Assembly (NCBI RefSeq): GCF_019297855.1 | Contig: NZ_CP079194.1 | Span: 1,971,501-2,035,500 of the forward strand | Source of the DNA: Gymnodinialimonas ceratoperidinii | GTDB lineage: Bacteria > Pseudomonadota > Alphaproteobacteria > Rhodobacterales > Rhodobacteraceae | Length of the DNA stretch: 64,000 nt | Direction: 5' to 3' | Shown here: piece by piece, positions 16,836 through 24,759 of the stretch | Position numbering within the stretch: the first letter of the stretch is position 1 | Layout: every line of letters starts with the position of its first letter | Position numbers and translations under genes: made by a program | The notes under the pieces: model-generated | The model's database searches: none | Seen by the model: only the letters and a program-made list of their open reading frames with translations | Told to the model about the DNA's origin: nothing

Positions 16836-18902
16836 ATGAGCGTGACCACGCGCCGCGAAGAAAACGTAGGCTTCGTCGAGATCGACAACCCACCCGTTAA
16901 CGCCATTAACCAGGCCGTCCGCCAAGGGCTTCTGGACGCCGTGCGGTGGGCCGAGAAAGAGATGCTGGACCGGGTCATCGTCACTGGCGCCGGCCGTGCC
17001 TTTGCCGCGGGAGCGGACGCGAAGGAATTCGACAAGGCCCCGGTGGAGCCGCATCTGCCCGACGTGATGAACGCCATCGACGAGAGCTTCGTGCCCTGGG
17101 TCGCGGCAATCAACGGCGTGGCGCTTGGCGGCGGCGCCGAGATCGCCATGGCCTGCCGGATGCGCATCATGGCGCCGGGCGCTCAGATCGGCCTGCCCGA
17201 AGTCACCCTCGGCGTGATCCCGGGCGCTGGCGGCACCGCGCGGCTGCCGCGCCTTGTCGGTCTGGAGAAAGCGCTCGACATGATCACCGGCGGCAAACCG
17301 CTCCGCGCGGAAGCAGCGCTGGCGGCTGGCCTGGTCCACATGGTCGATGAGAACCCCGTCGACGCGGCCTTCATGGTCAACACCGAGGAATTGGGCTGCA
17401 TCGTCCCCACCTGGGAGTTCAACCCGCCCGAGGCCGATGCAGATGTCCTCGCAGCGGCCCGTGAGCGTGTGGCCGCAAAGATGTCGGATCAGATCGCCCC
17501 GCAGCGCGCCATCGACGTGATCGAGCATGGCCTGTCGGTCCCGTTCCACGAGGCGCTGAAGACCGAGCGCGCCGCCTTCATCGAGCTGAAGGGCGGTGAA
17601 CAGGCCCGCGCGCTGCGCCACATCTTCTTTGCCGAACGTGCCGCCAAGGCGCCCGACTGGCTCGATGCTGCACCGGTGCCGCTGGAACAGGTCGCCGTCG
17701 TGGGCGGTGGCACCATGGGCGCGGGCATCGCCTATGCGCTGTTGAACGCGGGCCTTTCCGTCACGCTGCTGGAGACTGACGCCGATGGGGTCGAGCGGGC
17801 CAAGGCAAACGTCGAGAAGATCGTCGAGGCGAGCCTGAAACGCGGCATGATCGATGCGGCCCGCGCCGAGGATCACCGCGCCCGGCTGACGGTGACCGAC
17901 GACTACGGGCAGGCGAACAAGGCGACCCTCGCGATCGAGGCCGCCTTCGAGTCGATGGAGGTCAAGCGCGACGTCTTCGCCAAGCTGGAAGCGGTGCTGC
18001 CGGCCGACGCGATCCTTGCCTCCAACACCTCCTACCTCGACGTCAATGAAATCGCCTCCTGCGTCGCGGACCCGTCGCGCGTCGTGGGGCTGCACTTCTT
18101 CGCGCCCGCCCACATCATGAAGCTCCTCGAGATCGTGAACGCGGACGCGACAGGCGACGTGGCACTGGCAACAGGCTTCGCGCTCGCCAAGAAGCTGCGC
18201 AAGGTGCCGGTGCTGGCGGGCGTCTGCGACGGCTTCATCGGCAACCGCATCCTTGCGCGGTACCGCGAGGCGGCGGACACGGTCCTGATGGACGGTTCCA
18301 CCCCGTGGGAGATCGACGATGCCATGGTCGATTTCGGCTATGCGATGGGCCTCTACGAGACGCAGGACCTTTCGGGCCTCGACATTTCCCACGCCAACCG
18401 TCGCCGCCAGGACGCCACCCGCGATCCGAACCGACGCTACATCCCCATTGCTGACCGTCTGGTGGAGATGGGCAAACTGGGCCGCAAGACCGGGGCAGGG
18501 TGGTATCGCTATCCCGGCGGCGGCGGCAAGGTCGCGGACCCCATCGTGGCTGACCTCGCGCTGGAAGAGGCGCATTTCGCCGGGATCACCCGCGTGGATT
18601 ACTCCGAGGGCGAGATCCGCTCGCGTTTGCTGCATGCGATGATCAACGAGGCCGCCGACCTGCTCGACGAGGGCATCGCACAATCGGCGCGTGACATCGA
18701 TCTGGTGACGGTCTTCGGCTATGGCTTCCCCCGGTGGCGGGGCGGGTTGATGCATTACGCCGACACCCTTGGGGCCAAGGCAATCGTCGCGCAGCTCGAG
18801 GAATACGAGAAGGAAGACCCGCTGGTCTGGAAGGTCTCGCCGCTGCTGCGCCGCTGCGCGGAAACCGACACGCCTCTTGCCGACGCGAAGCCCTCGGCAT
18901 GA
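16836..18902 (+). CDS. Bifunctional enoyl-CoA hydratase / 3-hydroxyacyl-CoA dehydrogenase
   Basis: FadB/FadJ-type beta-oxidation protein, 688 residues. The N-terminal crotonase domain (1 to about 190) has NGVALGGGAEIAMAC and GLPEVTLGVIPGAGG with both catalytic Glu. The NAD-binding dehydrogenase domain begins near 288 (VVGGGTMGAGIAYALL), with the catalytic His in VGLHFFAPAH and a C-terminal helical domain (GFIGNRIL onward). It is encoded 37 bases after boxR and overlaps the aldo/keto reductase start. In this operon it can hydrate and oxidise 2,3-dehydroadipyl-CoA made from the BoxC product. The closing thiolase is not in the window. Confidence 0.9.
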   Translation: MSVTTRREENVGFVEIDNPPVNAINQAVRQGLLDAVRWAEKEMLDRVIVTGAGRAFAAGADAKEFDKAPVEPHLPDVMNAIDESFVPWVAAINGVALGGGAEIAMACRMRIMAPGAQIGLPEVTLGVIPGAGGTARLPRLVGLEKALDMITGGKPLRAEAALAAGLVHMVDENPVDAAFMVNTEELGCIVPTWEFNPPEADADVLAAARERVAAKMSDQIAPQRAIDVIEHGLSVPFHEALKTERAAFIELKGGEQARALRHIFFAERAAKAPDWLDAAPVPLEQVAVVGGGTMGAGIAYALLNAGLSVTLLETDADGVERAKANVEKIVEASLKRGMIDAARAEDHRARLTVTDDYGQANKATLAIEAAFESMEVKRDVFAKLEAVLPADAILASNTSYLDVNEIASCVADPSRVVGLHFFAPAHIMKLLEIVNADATGDVALATGFALAKKLRKVPVLAGVCDGFIGNRILARYREAADTVLMDGSTPWEIDDAMVDFGYAMGLYETQDLSGLDISHANRRRQDATRDPNRRYIPIADRLVEMGKLGRKTGAGWYRYPGGGGKVADPIVADLALEEAHFAGITRVDYSEGEIRSRLLHAMINEAADLLDEGIAQSARDIDLVTVFGYGFPRWRGGLMHYADTLGAKAIVAQLEEYEKEDPLVWKVSPLLRRCAETDTPLADAKPSA

Positions 18903-19912
18903 AGTACCGGCTGCTTGGGAACTCGGGCCTTCGGGTCTCGGAAATCGCGCTCGGCTCGCTGAATTTCGGCGAGCAGAAGGCCTGGGGTGTCGACCGGGAA
19001 GAGGCGCTGCGGGTCCTCTCGACCTTTGCCGAGGCAGGGGGCACGCTGATCGACAGCGCGCCGAACTACGCCAAGGGTGCAGCCGAGGAGATCATCGGCG
19101 CCTTCATCGCGGACCGGCGGCACGAGGTCGTGGTTTCGACGAAATACACGGCTTCTAGTGACCCTCACGTGCTGGCCGGCGGCAACAGTGCCCGCACAAT
19201 GGTGGCCTCGGTCGAGGCCAGCCTGAAACGCCTCGGGACCGATCACATTGATCTTCTGTGGCTGCATTTCTGGGACGGCACGACACCGCTGGACGAGATC
19301 CTGAAAGGGTTCGATGCGCTCCTGAGCGCGGGCAAGATCCGCTACACCGGCTTTTCGGACGTCCCTGCCTGGCTGGTGAGCCGCGCGGCGACCATGTCGG
19401 AGTTCCGCGGATGGGCGCGGCCCGCGGCGGTTCAGGTAGAATATTCGCTCGCCGCGCGCGAGGCGGAGCGGGAATTCATACCGATGGCCGCGGCTCTGGA
19501 TCTCGGCATCGTGGGGTGGGGTGCCATGGCGGCAGGCGCGCTCAGCGGCGGCGCAAATCCGCAGCGGCGCCCGGCGGACAAGGTGCCCGGCGCGGTGCGC
19601 GCCAACGTCGACGCGGCGCGCGAGATCGCGGAGGAGGCCGGGCTGTCACTGCCCGAGGCGGCCTTGCGCTGGCTGCTGCGGGACGGGCAGGCAGCCCCCG
19701 TCGTGCCCCTGATCGGCGCGCGCGATGCCGCGCAGCTCTCGGAGACTCTGGCTTCGGCCGATGGGCCGTTGGACCCGGAGGTAGCCGCGCGCCTGACGAA
19801 GGCCACGGCGCCGCGTTTGGGATTTCCCCATGACCTGATCGGCTCGCCCTACCTGCAGCGCTTCGCCTTCGGCAAGGATAACGAGATGCACCCGTTCCGG
19901 CCCCGCGCCTGA
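18899..19912 (+). CDS. Aldo/keto reductase
   Basis: NADPH-dependent oxidoreductase of 337 residues with an AKR (beta/alpha)8 barrel. Tetrad residues are recognisable: Asp in DSAPNYAKG with Tyr four residues on, Lys in VSTKYT and His in LLWLHFWD. The nucleotide region shows VGWGAMAAGAL and the late PLIGARDAAQL. It starts inside the stop of the upstream gene (ATGA) and closes the box operon. It might interconvert the semialdehyde produced by BoxC, since no BoxD aldehyde dehydrogenase is encoded in this operon, but reduction of an unrelated aldehyde is equally possible. Confidence 0.82.
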   Translation: MKYRLLGNSGLRVSEIALGSLNFGEQKAWGVDREEALRVLSTFAEAGGTLIDSAPNYAKGAAEEIIGAFIADRRHEVVVSTKYTASSDPHVLAGGNSARTMVASVEASLKRLGTDHIDLLWLHFWDGTTPLDEILKGFDALLSAGKIRYTGFSDVPAWLVSRAATMSEFRGWARPAAVQVEYSLAAREAEREFIPMAAALDLGIVGWGAMAAGALSGGANPQRRPADKVPGAVRANVDAAREIAEEAGLSLPEAALRWLLRDGQAAPVVPLIGARDAAQLSETLASADGPLDPEVAARLTKATAPRLGFPHDLIGSPYLQRFAFGKDNEMHPFRPRA

Positions 19913-19919
19913 GCGGCGG

Positions 19920-20147
19920 TTACCAGTTGCGACAATAGGAGGGCGCGGCGTCGAGCGTCGGGTTCTCCGCCTGCAGACGCGCGCAAGCCGCGTGCTCCTT
20001 GCAAGCCGCACAGCGCAGGATCGCGGACCGGTAGGCGGCCGCATCGGCCTCCGTTGGCGATGTGGTTGTGCCGGGGACGCGCGTGCCAAGGCGGTCGGCC
20101 ATCCCCGCGGTGAGGCTGCAACTCTCGTCAATTTTCCTGTAGAACAT
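19920..20147 (-). CDS. DUF6455 family small protein
   Basis: A 75-residue protein typical of Rhodobacterales. The DUF6455 pattern is visible: ILRCAACKEHAACARLQ followed by an APSYCRN end, giving conserved cysteines in a C-x2-C-x4-C spacing plus one near the terminus. A helical N-terminal half carries little conservation. The ATG at 20147 has a good AGAGGTGA site. It faces the aldo/keto reductase tail to tail (7-base gap). Function is unknown; the cysteines suggest metal or redox chemistry. Confidence 0.7.
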   Translation of the reverse strand: MFYRKIDESCSLTAGMADRLGTRVPGTTTSPTEADAAAYRSAILRCAACKEHAACARLQAENPTLDAAPSYCRNW

Positions 20148-20258
20148 GGGTCACCTCTTTCCTTCTGACCCGACCGAGGATGGCTTGGAATTGACAAGTG
20201 CGCCTTGATTTGGATCAACGTCCTCCGCTCGATTGGGGTGCCTTCCAAAGTTGTTGCA

Positions 20259-20284
20259 TTTAGTAAGTAGGCATACTATATTCG
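20259..20284 (+). promoter_or_regulatory. TTTAGTAAG-N8-CTATAT element, copy 2 (mobA promoter)
   Basis: TTTAGTAAG at 20259-20267, eight bases, then CTATAT at 20276-20281 and TCG. It matches the minus-strand element at 7315-7339 in both half-sites and spacing. An inner inverted repeat TAGTA-N8-TACTA spans 20261-20278. It lies 27 bases before the mobA ATG, where a repressor would block the promoter. Confidence 0.5.
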
Positions 20285-20307
20285 CGACAACGTGACGGGA
20301 GGATTAG

Positions 20308-22179
20308 ATGCAATACCACCTCGAAGGGTTTCGTCCCGGCGATCCCCATGTGTCTCCCGCCGTCGATCAGCCCGCCACGCCGCATGATAAGGTGGATGTC
20401 ATCATCGTCGGCTGCGGACCTGCCGGGCTGACGTTGGCCGCGCAACTCGCCGTCATCGGTGGGCTCAGCGTGCGCATCTTCGATCGCAAGGAGGGCCCGC
20501 TGGAGGTCGGGCAGGCCGACGGCATCGCCTGCCGCTCGATGGAGATGTTCGAGGCCTTCGGCTTTGTCGAGAAGGTCCGCCGCGAGGCCTATTGGGTGAA
20601 CGAGACGACCTTCTGGCGCCCCAGGCCCGGCGGCTCGGGCCTGCGCCGGGCCGACCGCATTCAGGACGTGGAGGATGATCTTTCGCACCAGCCCCACGTG
20701 ATCCTCAACCAGGCGCGTATTCATGATTTCTTCCTCGAGGTGATGGCGAACGCGCCCGCGCGTCTGACGCCGGACTACCGGCGGGATCTGGTTTCGCTGA
20801 CACGGGACGATACCGCCGAGTATCCGGTCACTGCCACCTTTGACCGCCTCGACGCGCCCGGTGAGCAAGAGGTCGTGCGAGCGAAATACATCGTGGGCTG
20901 CGACGGCGCCCGCAGCGCAGTGCGCAAGTCGCTCGGGCTGGCGTTGAAGGGGGACGCAGCGCGGCAACTCTGGGGCGTGATGGACGTGTTGGCCGACACA
21001 GATTTCCCCGACATCCGCCTGAAATGCGCGATCCAGTCGGCGGAGGCGGGCAGCATCCTGCTGATCCCGCGCGAGGGCGGCTACATGGTCCGCCTCTATA
21101 TCGAGCTGGATGCCCTCCACGGCGACGAGCGCGCGGCGGACCGCAACGTGACCGCCGCGATGCTGGAGCAAAAGGCGCAGGCGATCCTCGCGCCCTACCG
21201 CTTCGAGGTGCGCGAAGTCGCATGGTGGTCGGCCTACGAGATTGGCCAGCGGGTCTGTGATGCCTTCGATGACGCCAATGAGGCCCGCGATCCGCGTATT
21301 TTCATCGCGGGTGACGCCTGCCACACCCACAGCCCTAAGGCGGGGCAGGGGATGAATGTCTCCATGGCCGATACCTTCAACCTCGGCTGGAAGCTGGCCT
21401 CGGTCTTGAAGGGGCAGGCGGGCCCTTCGCTTCTGGCAACCTATTCGGCGGAGCGTCAGGCCAAGGCGCAGGAATTGATCGACTTCGACCGCGACATGGC
21501 GCGGCTGTTCAGCGAGAAGCCGAGAAACGCCGAGGAAGAGGCAAGGTTCCAGACCTACTTCCAGACCCACGGCCGCTACACCGCCGGGGTGGAGACGACC
21601 TATGACAGCTCCCCCATCGTCGGCCCGGACAGCCATCAGCATCTTGCGACGGGTCAGGTCATCGGCAAGCGGTTCCACTCCGCACCGGTGATCCGGCTCG
21701 CTGACGCCAAGCCTTTGGAATTCGCGCAGGAGCTTCTGGCGGACGGACGGTGGCGCATCGTGGCTTTTGCCGGAGAGGACGACGACGGCACGGAAGGCGG
21801 CGCGGTGGCGCGGCTATGCGACTACCTGTCGGATGATCCGGCCTCGCCGCTGCAACGCTACACGCCGAGGGGCGCCGATCCCGATGCCGTGATCGATTTG
21901 CGCGCGGTGTTCCAGCAATCGCACCGCGACCTCGACCTTTCAGCCATGCCGGGGCTGCTGCTGCCGCGCAAGGGACGGCTTGATTTGATCGATTACGAGA
22001 AGATTTTCACCGTCGACACGCGCGGCCCGGTTGATATCTTCAAGCAGCGCGGCATCGACCGCAGAGCCGGTGCGCTAGTGGTGATCCGCCCGGATCAGTT
22101 CGTGGCCCATGTGCTGCCACTCGACAGCCACGCCGCGCTTTCGGACTTCTTCGCGGGGTTCATGCAACCGGCGGAATAA
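20308..22179 (+). CDS. mobA: FAD-dependent 3-hydroxybenzoate 4-monooxygenase-like hydroxylase
   Basis: Single-component flavoprotein phenol hydroxylase, 623 residues, close in length to MobA of Comamonas (about 640). The Rossmann motif VIIVGCGPAGLTLAAQL is near 32-48, the second FAD motif FIAGDACHTHSPKAGQGMN near 332-350, and the C-terminal thioredoxin-like domain of the phenol hydroxylase family ends with PDQFVAHVLP. It would convert 3-hydroxybenzoate to protocatechuate with NADPH and O2. A GGGAGG site precedes the ATG. It stands alone between the box cluster and a sulfatase gene. Phenol 2-monooxygenase activity is the main alternative. Confidence 0.83.
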   Translation: MQYHLEGFRPGDPHVSPAVDQPATPHDKVDVIIVGCGPAGLTLAAQLAVIGGLSVRIFDRKEGPLEVGQADGIACRSMEMFEAFGFVEKVRREAYWVNETTFWRPRPGGSGLRRADRIQDVEDDLSHQPHVILNQARIHDFFLEVMANAPARLTPDYRRDLVSLTRDDTAEYPVTATFDRLDAPGEQEVVRAKYIVGCDGARSAVRKSLGLALKGDAARQLWGVMDVLADTDFPDIRLKCAIQSAEAGSILLIPREGGYMVRLYIELDALHGDERAADRNVTAAMLEQKAQAILAPYRFEVREVAWWSAYEIGQRVCDAFDDANEARDPRIFIAGDACHTHSPKAGQGMNVSMADTFNLGWKLASVLKGQAGPSLLATYSAERQAKAQELIDFDRDMARLFSEKPRNAEEEARFQTYFQTHGRYTAGVETTYDSSPIVGPDSHQHLATGQVIGKRFHSAPVIRLADAKPLEFAQELLADGRWRIVAFAGEDDDGTEGGAVARLCDYLSDDPASPLQRYTPRGADPDAVIDLRAVFQQSHRDLDLSAMPGLLLPRKGRLDLIDYEKIFTVDTRGPVDIFKQRGIDRRAGALVVIRPDQFVAHVLPLDSHAALSDFFAGFMQPAE

Positions 22180-22193
22180 ACCCCGCGTCTCGG

Positions 22194-23852
22194 TCACTTC
22201 CGGCGTGACGCAGGGCCCGCCGGGGTCAGGGAGGCGAAGGGCTTGCCAGCGACCTCTTCATATTCCTCCTCGTCCCAGAAGCCGATCAGGATGCCGACGT
22301 CTGACGCGCTTTTTTGTCCTGCAAGAACCTGCGGCGTTGCGGTGATCCGCGTGTGGTGGCGGCTGGCCCATTCAAGCAACGCCGCTTCCATCCGGGCGCG
22401 CACCTCGACATGTTCCGGCTCTGGCGAGGCGCCGAGATCCACCAGCTCCTGCGGGTCGGTTTCCAGGTCAAAGAGGACCGGGCGAAACCCTTCGCAGCGA
22501 ATGAATTTCCAGCGGCCGTCGAAAATCATCTTGGTATGGGCGTCAAACTGCGGCTGCTTCAGGGCGGCGGCCATCTCAGACCAGTTGTAGTCGTGCTCAC
22601 TGATCGCGTAGCGGCGCGAGAAGCCTTCGGTGCCGTGCAGGATCGGGGTCAGGTCGCGGCCCTCGATGATGTGCGGCTTCGCCTCGCACCCCACGGCATT
22701 CATGAAGGTCGGGGCGAGGTCGATCATCTCCACCAACTCGTCGCAGACATGGCCGCGCGTCGCGTCAGCCTCGGGACGCGGATCGGCGATGATCAGCGGC
22801 ACCTTCACCGCCATCTCGTGATAGAAATCCTTGTCGCCCAACCAGTGATCGCCCATGTAATCGCCGTGATCGGAGGTGAATGCCACGATGGTGTTCTCGC
22901 TCAACCCCTCGTCATCCATCCACGCGAACAGCCGCCCGAGGTTGTCGTCGAGCTGCTTGATCAGGCCCATGTAGGCGGGGATGACATGTTCGCGCACGTG
23001 ATCGCGCGAGAAGCTGCGGCTGACCCGCGCCTCGCGGTACGCGGCCATCAGCGGATGGTCATTGTCGAACTCGGCCTGCGAGCGGATCGGCTCGACGATA
23101 TGCCGCTCGTTGTACATGTCGTGGTAGGGCGCCGGCACGATATAGGGCCAGTGCGGCTTGATGTAGGAGAGGTGGCAGACCCAGGGGCGGTCGTCGTCCT
23201 TCGCCTCGCGCATGAAATCCATCGCCCGGTTGGTCATATAGGCGGTTTCGGAATGCTCTTCGGGCACGTTGGCGGCGAGGCGTGAGTTCTTCAGGAGCCA
23301 GGCCGAAAGCAGTTCTCCATCCGGATCGATGCCGGAATTGGCGAATTCTTCCCAAGGGTTATCGGACTCGAAGCCATGGGCCACGAGGTAATCATCGTAG
23401 GCGGACCAGTTCTGCTTGGCGCTGTCGGGATGCAAGCCGTCGTCGCGCTCGAACGCTTCGAACCCGCATTCGCGTACTCGCACGCCGATCTCGCTCTCTG
23501 GCGGAATGCCGAGCCATGCCATCCCCTCGGCGTCGGCGACCATGTGGGTCTTGCCGACGAGCACCGCCCGCGCCCCCGCACCGCGCAGGTGATCGCCGAG
23601 CGTCGGCTCGCCGATGCGCAGCGGCATGCCGTTCCAGGTGGAGCCGTGGCTGCGTACGTAGCGCCCGGTATAGGCAGACATCCGCGAGGGGCCGCAGACC
23701 GGCGACTGCACGTAGGCCTTGTCGAAACGCACCCCCCGCGCGGCCAGCGCATCGATGTGCGGCGTGTGCAGATGAGGATGTCCGTAGCAGCTGAGATAAT
23801 CGAAGCGAAGCTGATCGGCCATGATCCACAAGACATTGGGGGGAGTGCTCAT
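22194..23852 (-). CDS. Type I (formylglycine) sulfatase
   Basis: Cytoplasmic sulfatase/alkaline-phosphatase superfamily hydrolase, 552 residues. The metal-binding start VLWIMADQLRFDYL and the CxPxR motif (CGPSR, Cys53) mark a sulfatase whose Cys is converted to formylglycine. FTSDHGDYMGDHWLGDK supplies the second metal ligands. There is no signal peptide, so the substrate must be imported. It converges on mobA with a 14-base gap. Related proteins include choline sulfatases and phosphonate monoester hydrolases, so a phosph(on)ate ester is an alternative; pairing with an aromatic hydroxylase favours an aryl sulfate. No formylglycine-generating enzyme is in the window. Confidence 0.88.
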   Translation of the reverse strand: MSTPPNVLWIMADQLRFDYLSCYGHPHLHTPHIDALAARGVRFDKAYVQSPVCGPSRMSAYTGRYVRSHGSTWNGMPLRIGEPTLGDHLRGAGARAVLVGKTHMVADAEGMAWLGIPPESEIGVRVRECGFEAFERDDGLHPDSAKQNWSAYDDYLVAHGFESDNPWEEFANSGIDPDGELLSAWLLKNSRLAANVPEEHSETAYMTNRAMDFMREAKDDDRPWVCHLSYIKPHWPYIVPAPYHDMYNERHIVEPIRSQAEFDNDHPLMAAYREARVSRSFSRDHVREHVIPAYMGLIKQLDDNLGRLFAWMDDEGLSENTIVAFTSDHGDYMGDHWLGDKDFYHEMAVKVPLIIADPRPEADATRGHVCDELVEMIDLAPTFMNAVGCEAKPHIIEGRDLTPILHGTEGFSRRYAISEHDYNWSEMAAALKQPQFDAHTKMIFDGRWKFIRCEGFRPVLFDLETDPQELVDLGASPEPEHVEVRARMEAALLEWASRHHTRITATPQVLAGQKSASDVGILIGFWDEEEYEEVAGKPFASLTPAGPASRRK

Positions 23853-23999
23853 CAGCCTGTATCCTCATTCTCGCGTGATGACCGCAGCTTGCGCAGGGCA
23901 CAGCGGGTCAGGCACCGCGCAAGGCGGTGTATTCATTGAGCGATTGATGAAGGTCAATGCGGGCGAGGTCTAGACCTTTCGTGGGCTTCAGCGCCCTTG

Positions 24000-24563
24000 T
24001 TACCGGTCCTTTTCGCCGCGCGCGAAGGCGGTGAAACCTGCGAGATAGGCGGCCAGACGGTCTCGCATCTTCTCGTCCGTCAGCGCGCCGGTCTCGTCGA
24101 ACAGGTCACCCGCGCGGGCGACCATCAGGCGACCCTCGTGCCACGGCCGCGTCCGGAGTGTGCGAAAGACGCTCAGCCACGCATCCTGCGCAAGGATCGT
24201 GCCGAACCCGCCCGGCGTCGCGCCGACGACCGCGATGGGCTTGGCGCCAAATACCTTCGCCATGTCGCTCGACGGTCTGCTCGCCCAATCCATCGCGTTC
24301 TTCAGCACGCCCGGGACCGAATTGTTGTACTCGGGCGAGAAGAGGAGAAGCCCGTCAGCGTCGATGATCTGCTGTTTCAATGTTTCGACTGGCGCGGGGA
24401 TGCCGTGGACCGTCTCGTCATCGCCGTTGTAAAGCGGAATGCCTGCGATGGTCCCCTCGATCAGAGTGCTGCCCTCGGGCATCAATGCCTGCGCCGCGCG
24501 CAACAGGGCCGTGTTGTAGGAGCCACGCCGGAGGCTGCCGGAGATGCCGAGGATGCGTGTCAT
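24000..24563 (-). CDS. NADPH-dependent FMN reductase
   Basis: Flavodoxin-like reductase, 187 residues. The phosphate-binding loop is at the N terminus (GISGSLRRGSYNTALLRAA) and the family motif SPEYNNSVPGVLKNAMDW lies in the middle, as in ChrR/YieF and the azoreductase-like FMN_red family. It could supply reduced flavin or detoxify quinones, which fits aromatic metabolism. It is a single leftward gene, 147 bases from the sulfatase; that gap shows no strong signal. Confidence 0.88.
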   Translation of the reverse strand: MTRILGISGSLRRGSYNTALLRAAQALMPEGSTLIEGTIAGIPLYNGDDETVHGIPAPVETLKQQIIDADGLLLFSPEYNNSVPGVLKNAMDWASRPSSDMAKVFGAKPIAVVGATPGGFGTILAQDAWLSVFRTLRTRPWHEGRLMVARAGDLFDETGALTDEKMRDRLAAYLAGFTAFARGEKDR

Positions 24564-24649
24564 TTGCCTGTCCTTCCATTGATCGAAGGAACGCGCCCTC
24601 CCGAGGCGATGGTAATGCGGGCGCGGCGGTAATCAACAACGCGCGCTTA

Positions 24650-24684
24650 CGCGGCACGCGCGGCCTTTCTCGCGGCACGCGAGA
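24650..24684. repeat. 11-bp direct repeat ending in a perfect hairpin
   Basis: CGCGGCACGCG occurs at 24650-24660 and 24671-24681 (21-bp period). The second copy is the core of a perfect inverted repeat TCTCGCG-GCA-CGCGAGA at 24668-24684. It lies in the 196-base divergent region between the FMN reductase and the antiporter, so it may be an operator or an mRNA leader hairpin. There is no T-tract, so it is not an obvious terminator. Confidence 0.5.
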
Positions 24685-24759
24685 GGCAGGGCGCAAGTTT
24701 CCGTCAGCACGCTCAAGCTGGCAGTTCCGGCTCCCGGAGAAACAGGATAAAGCATTGTA

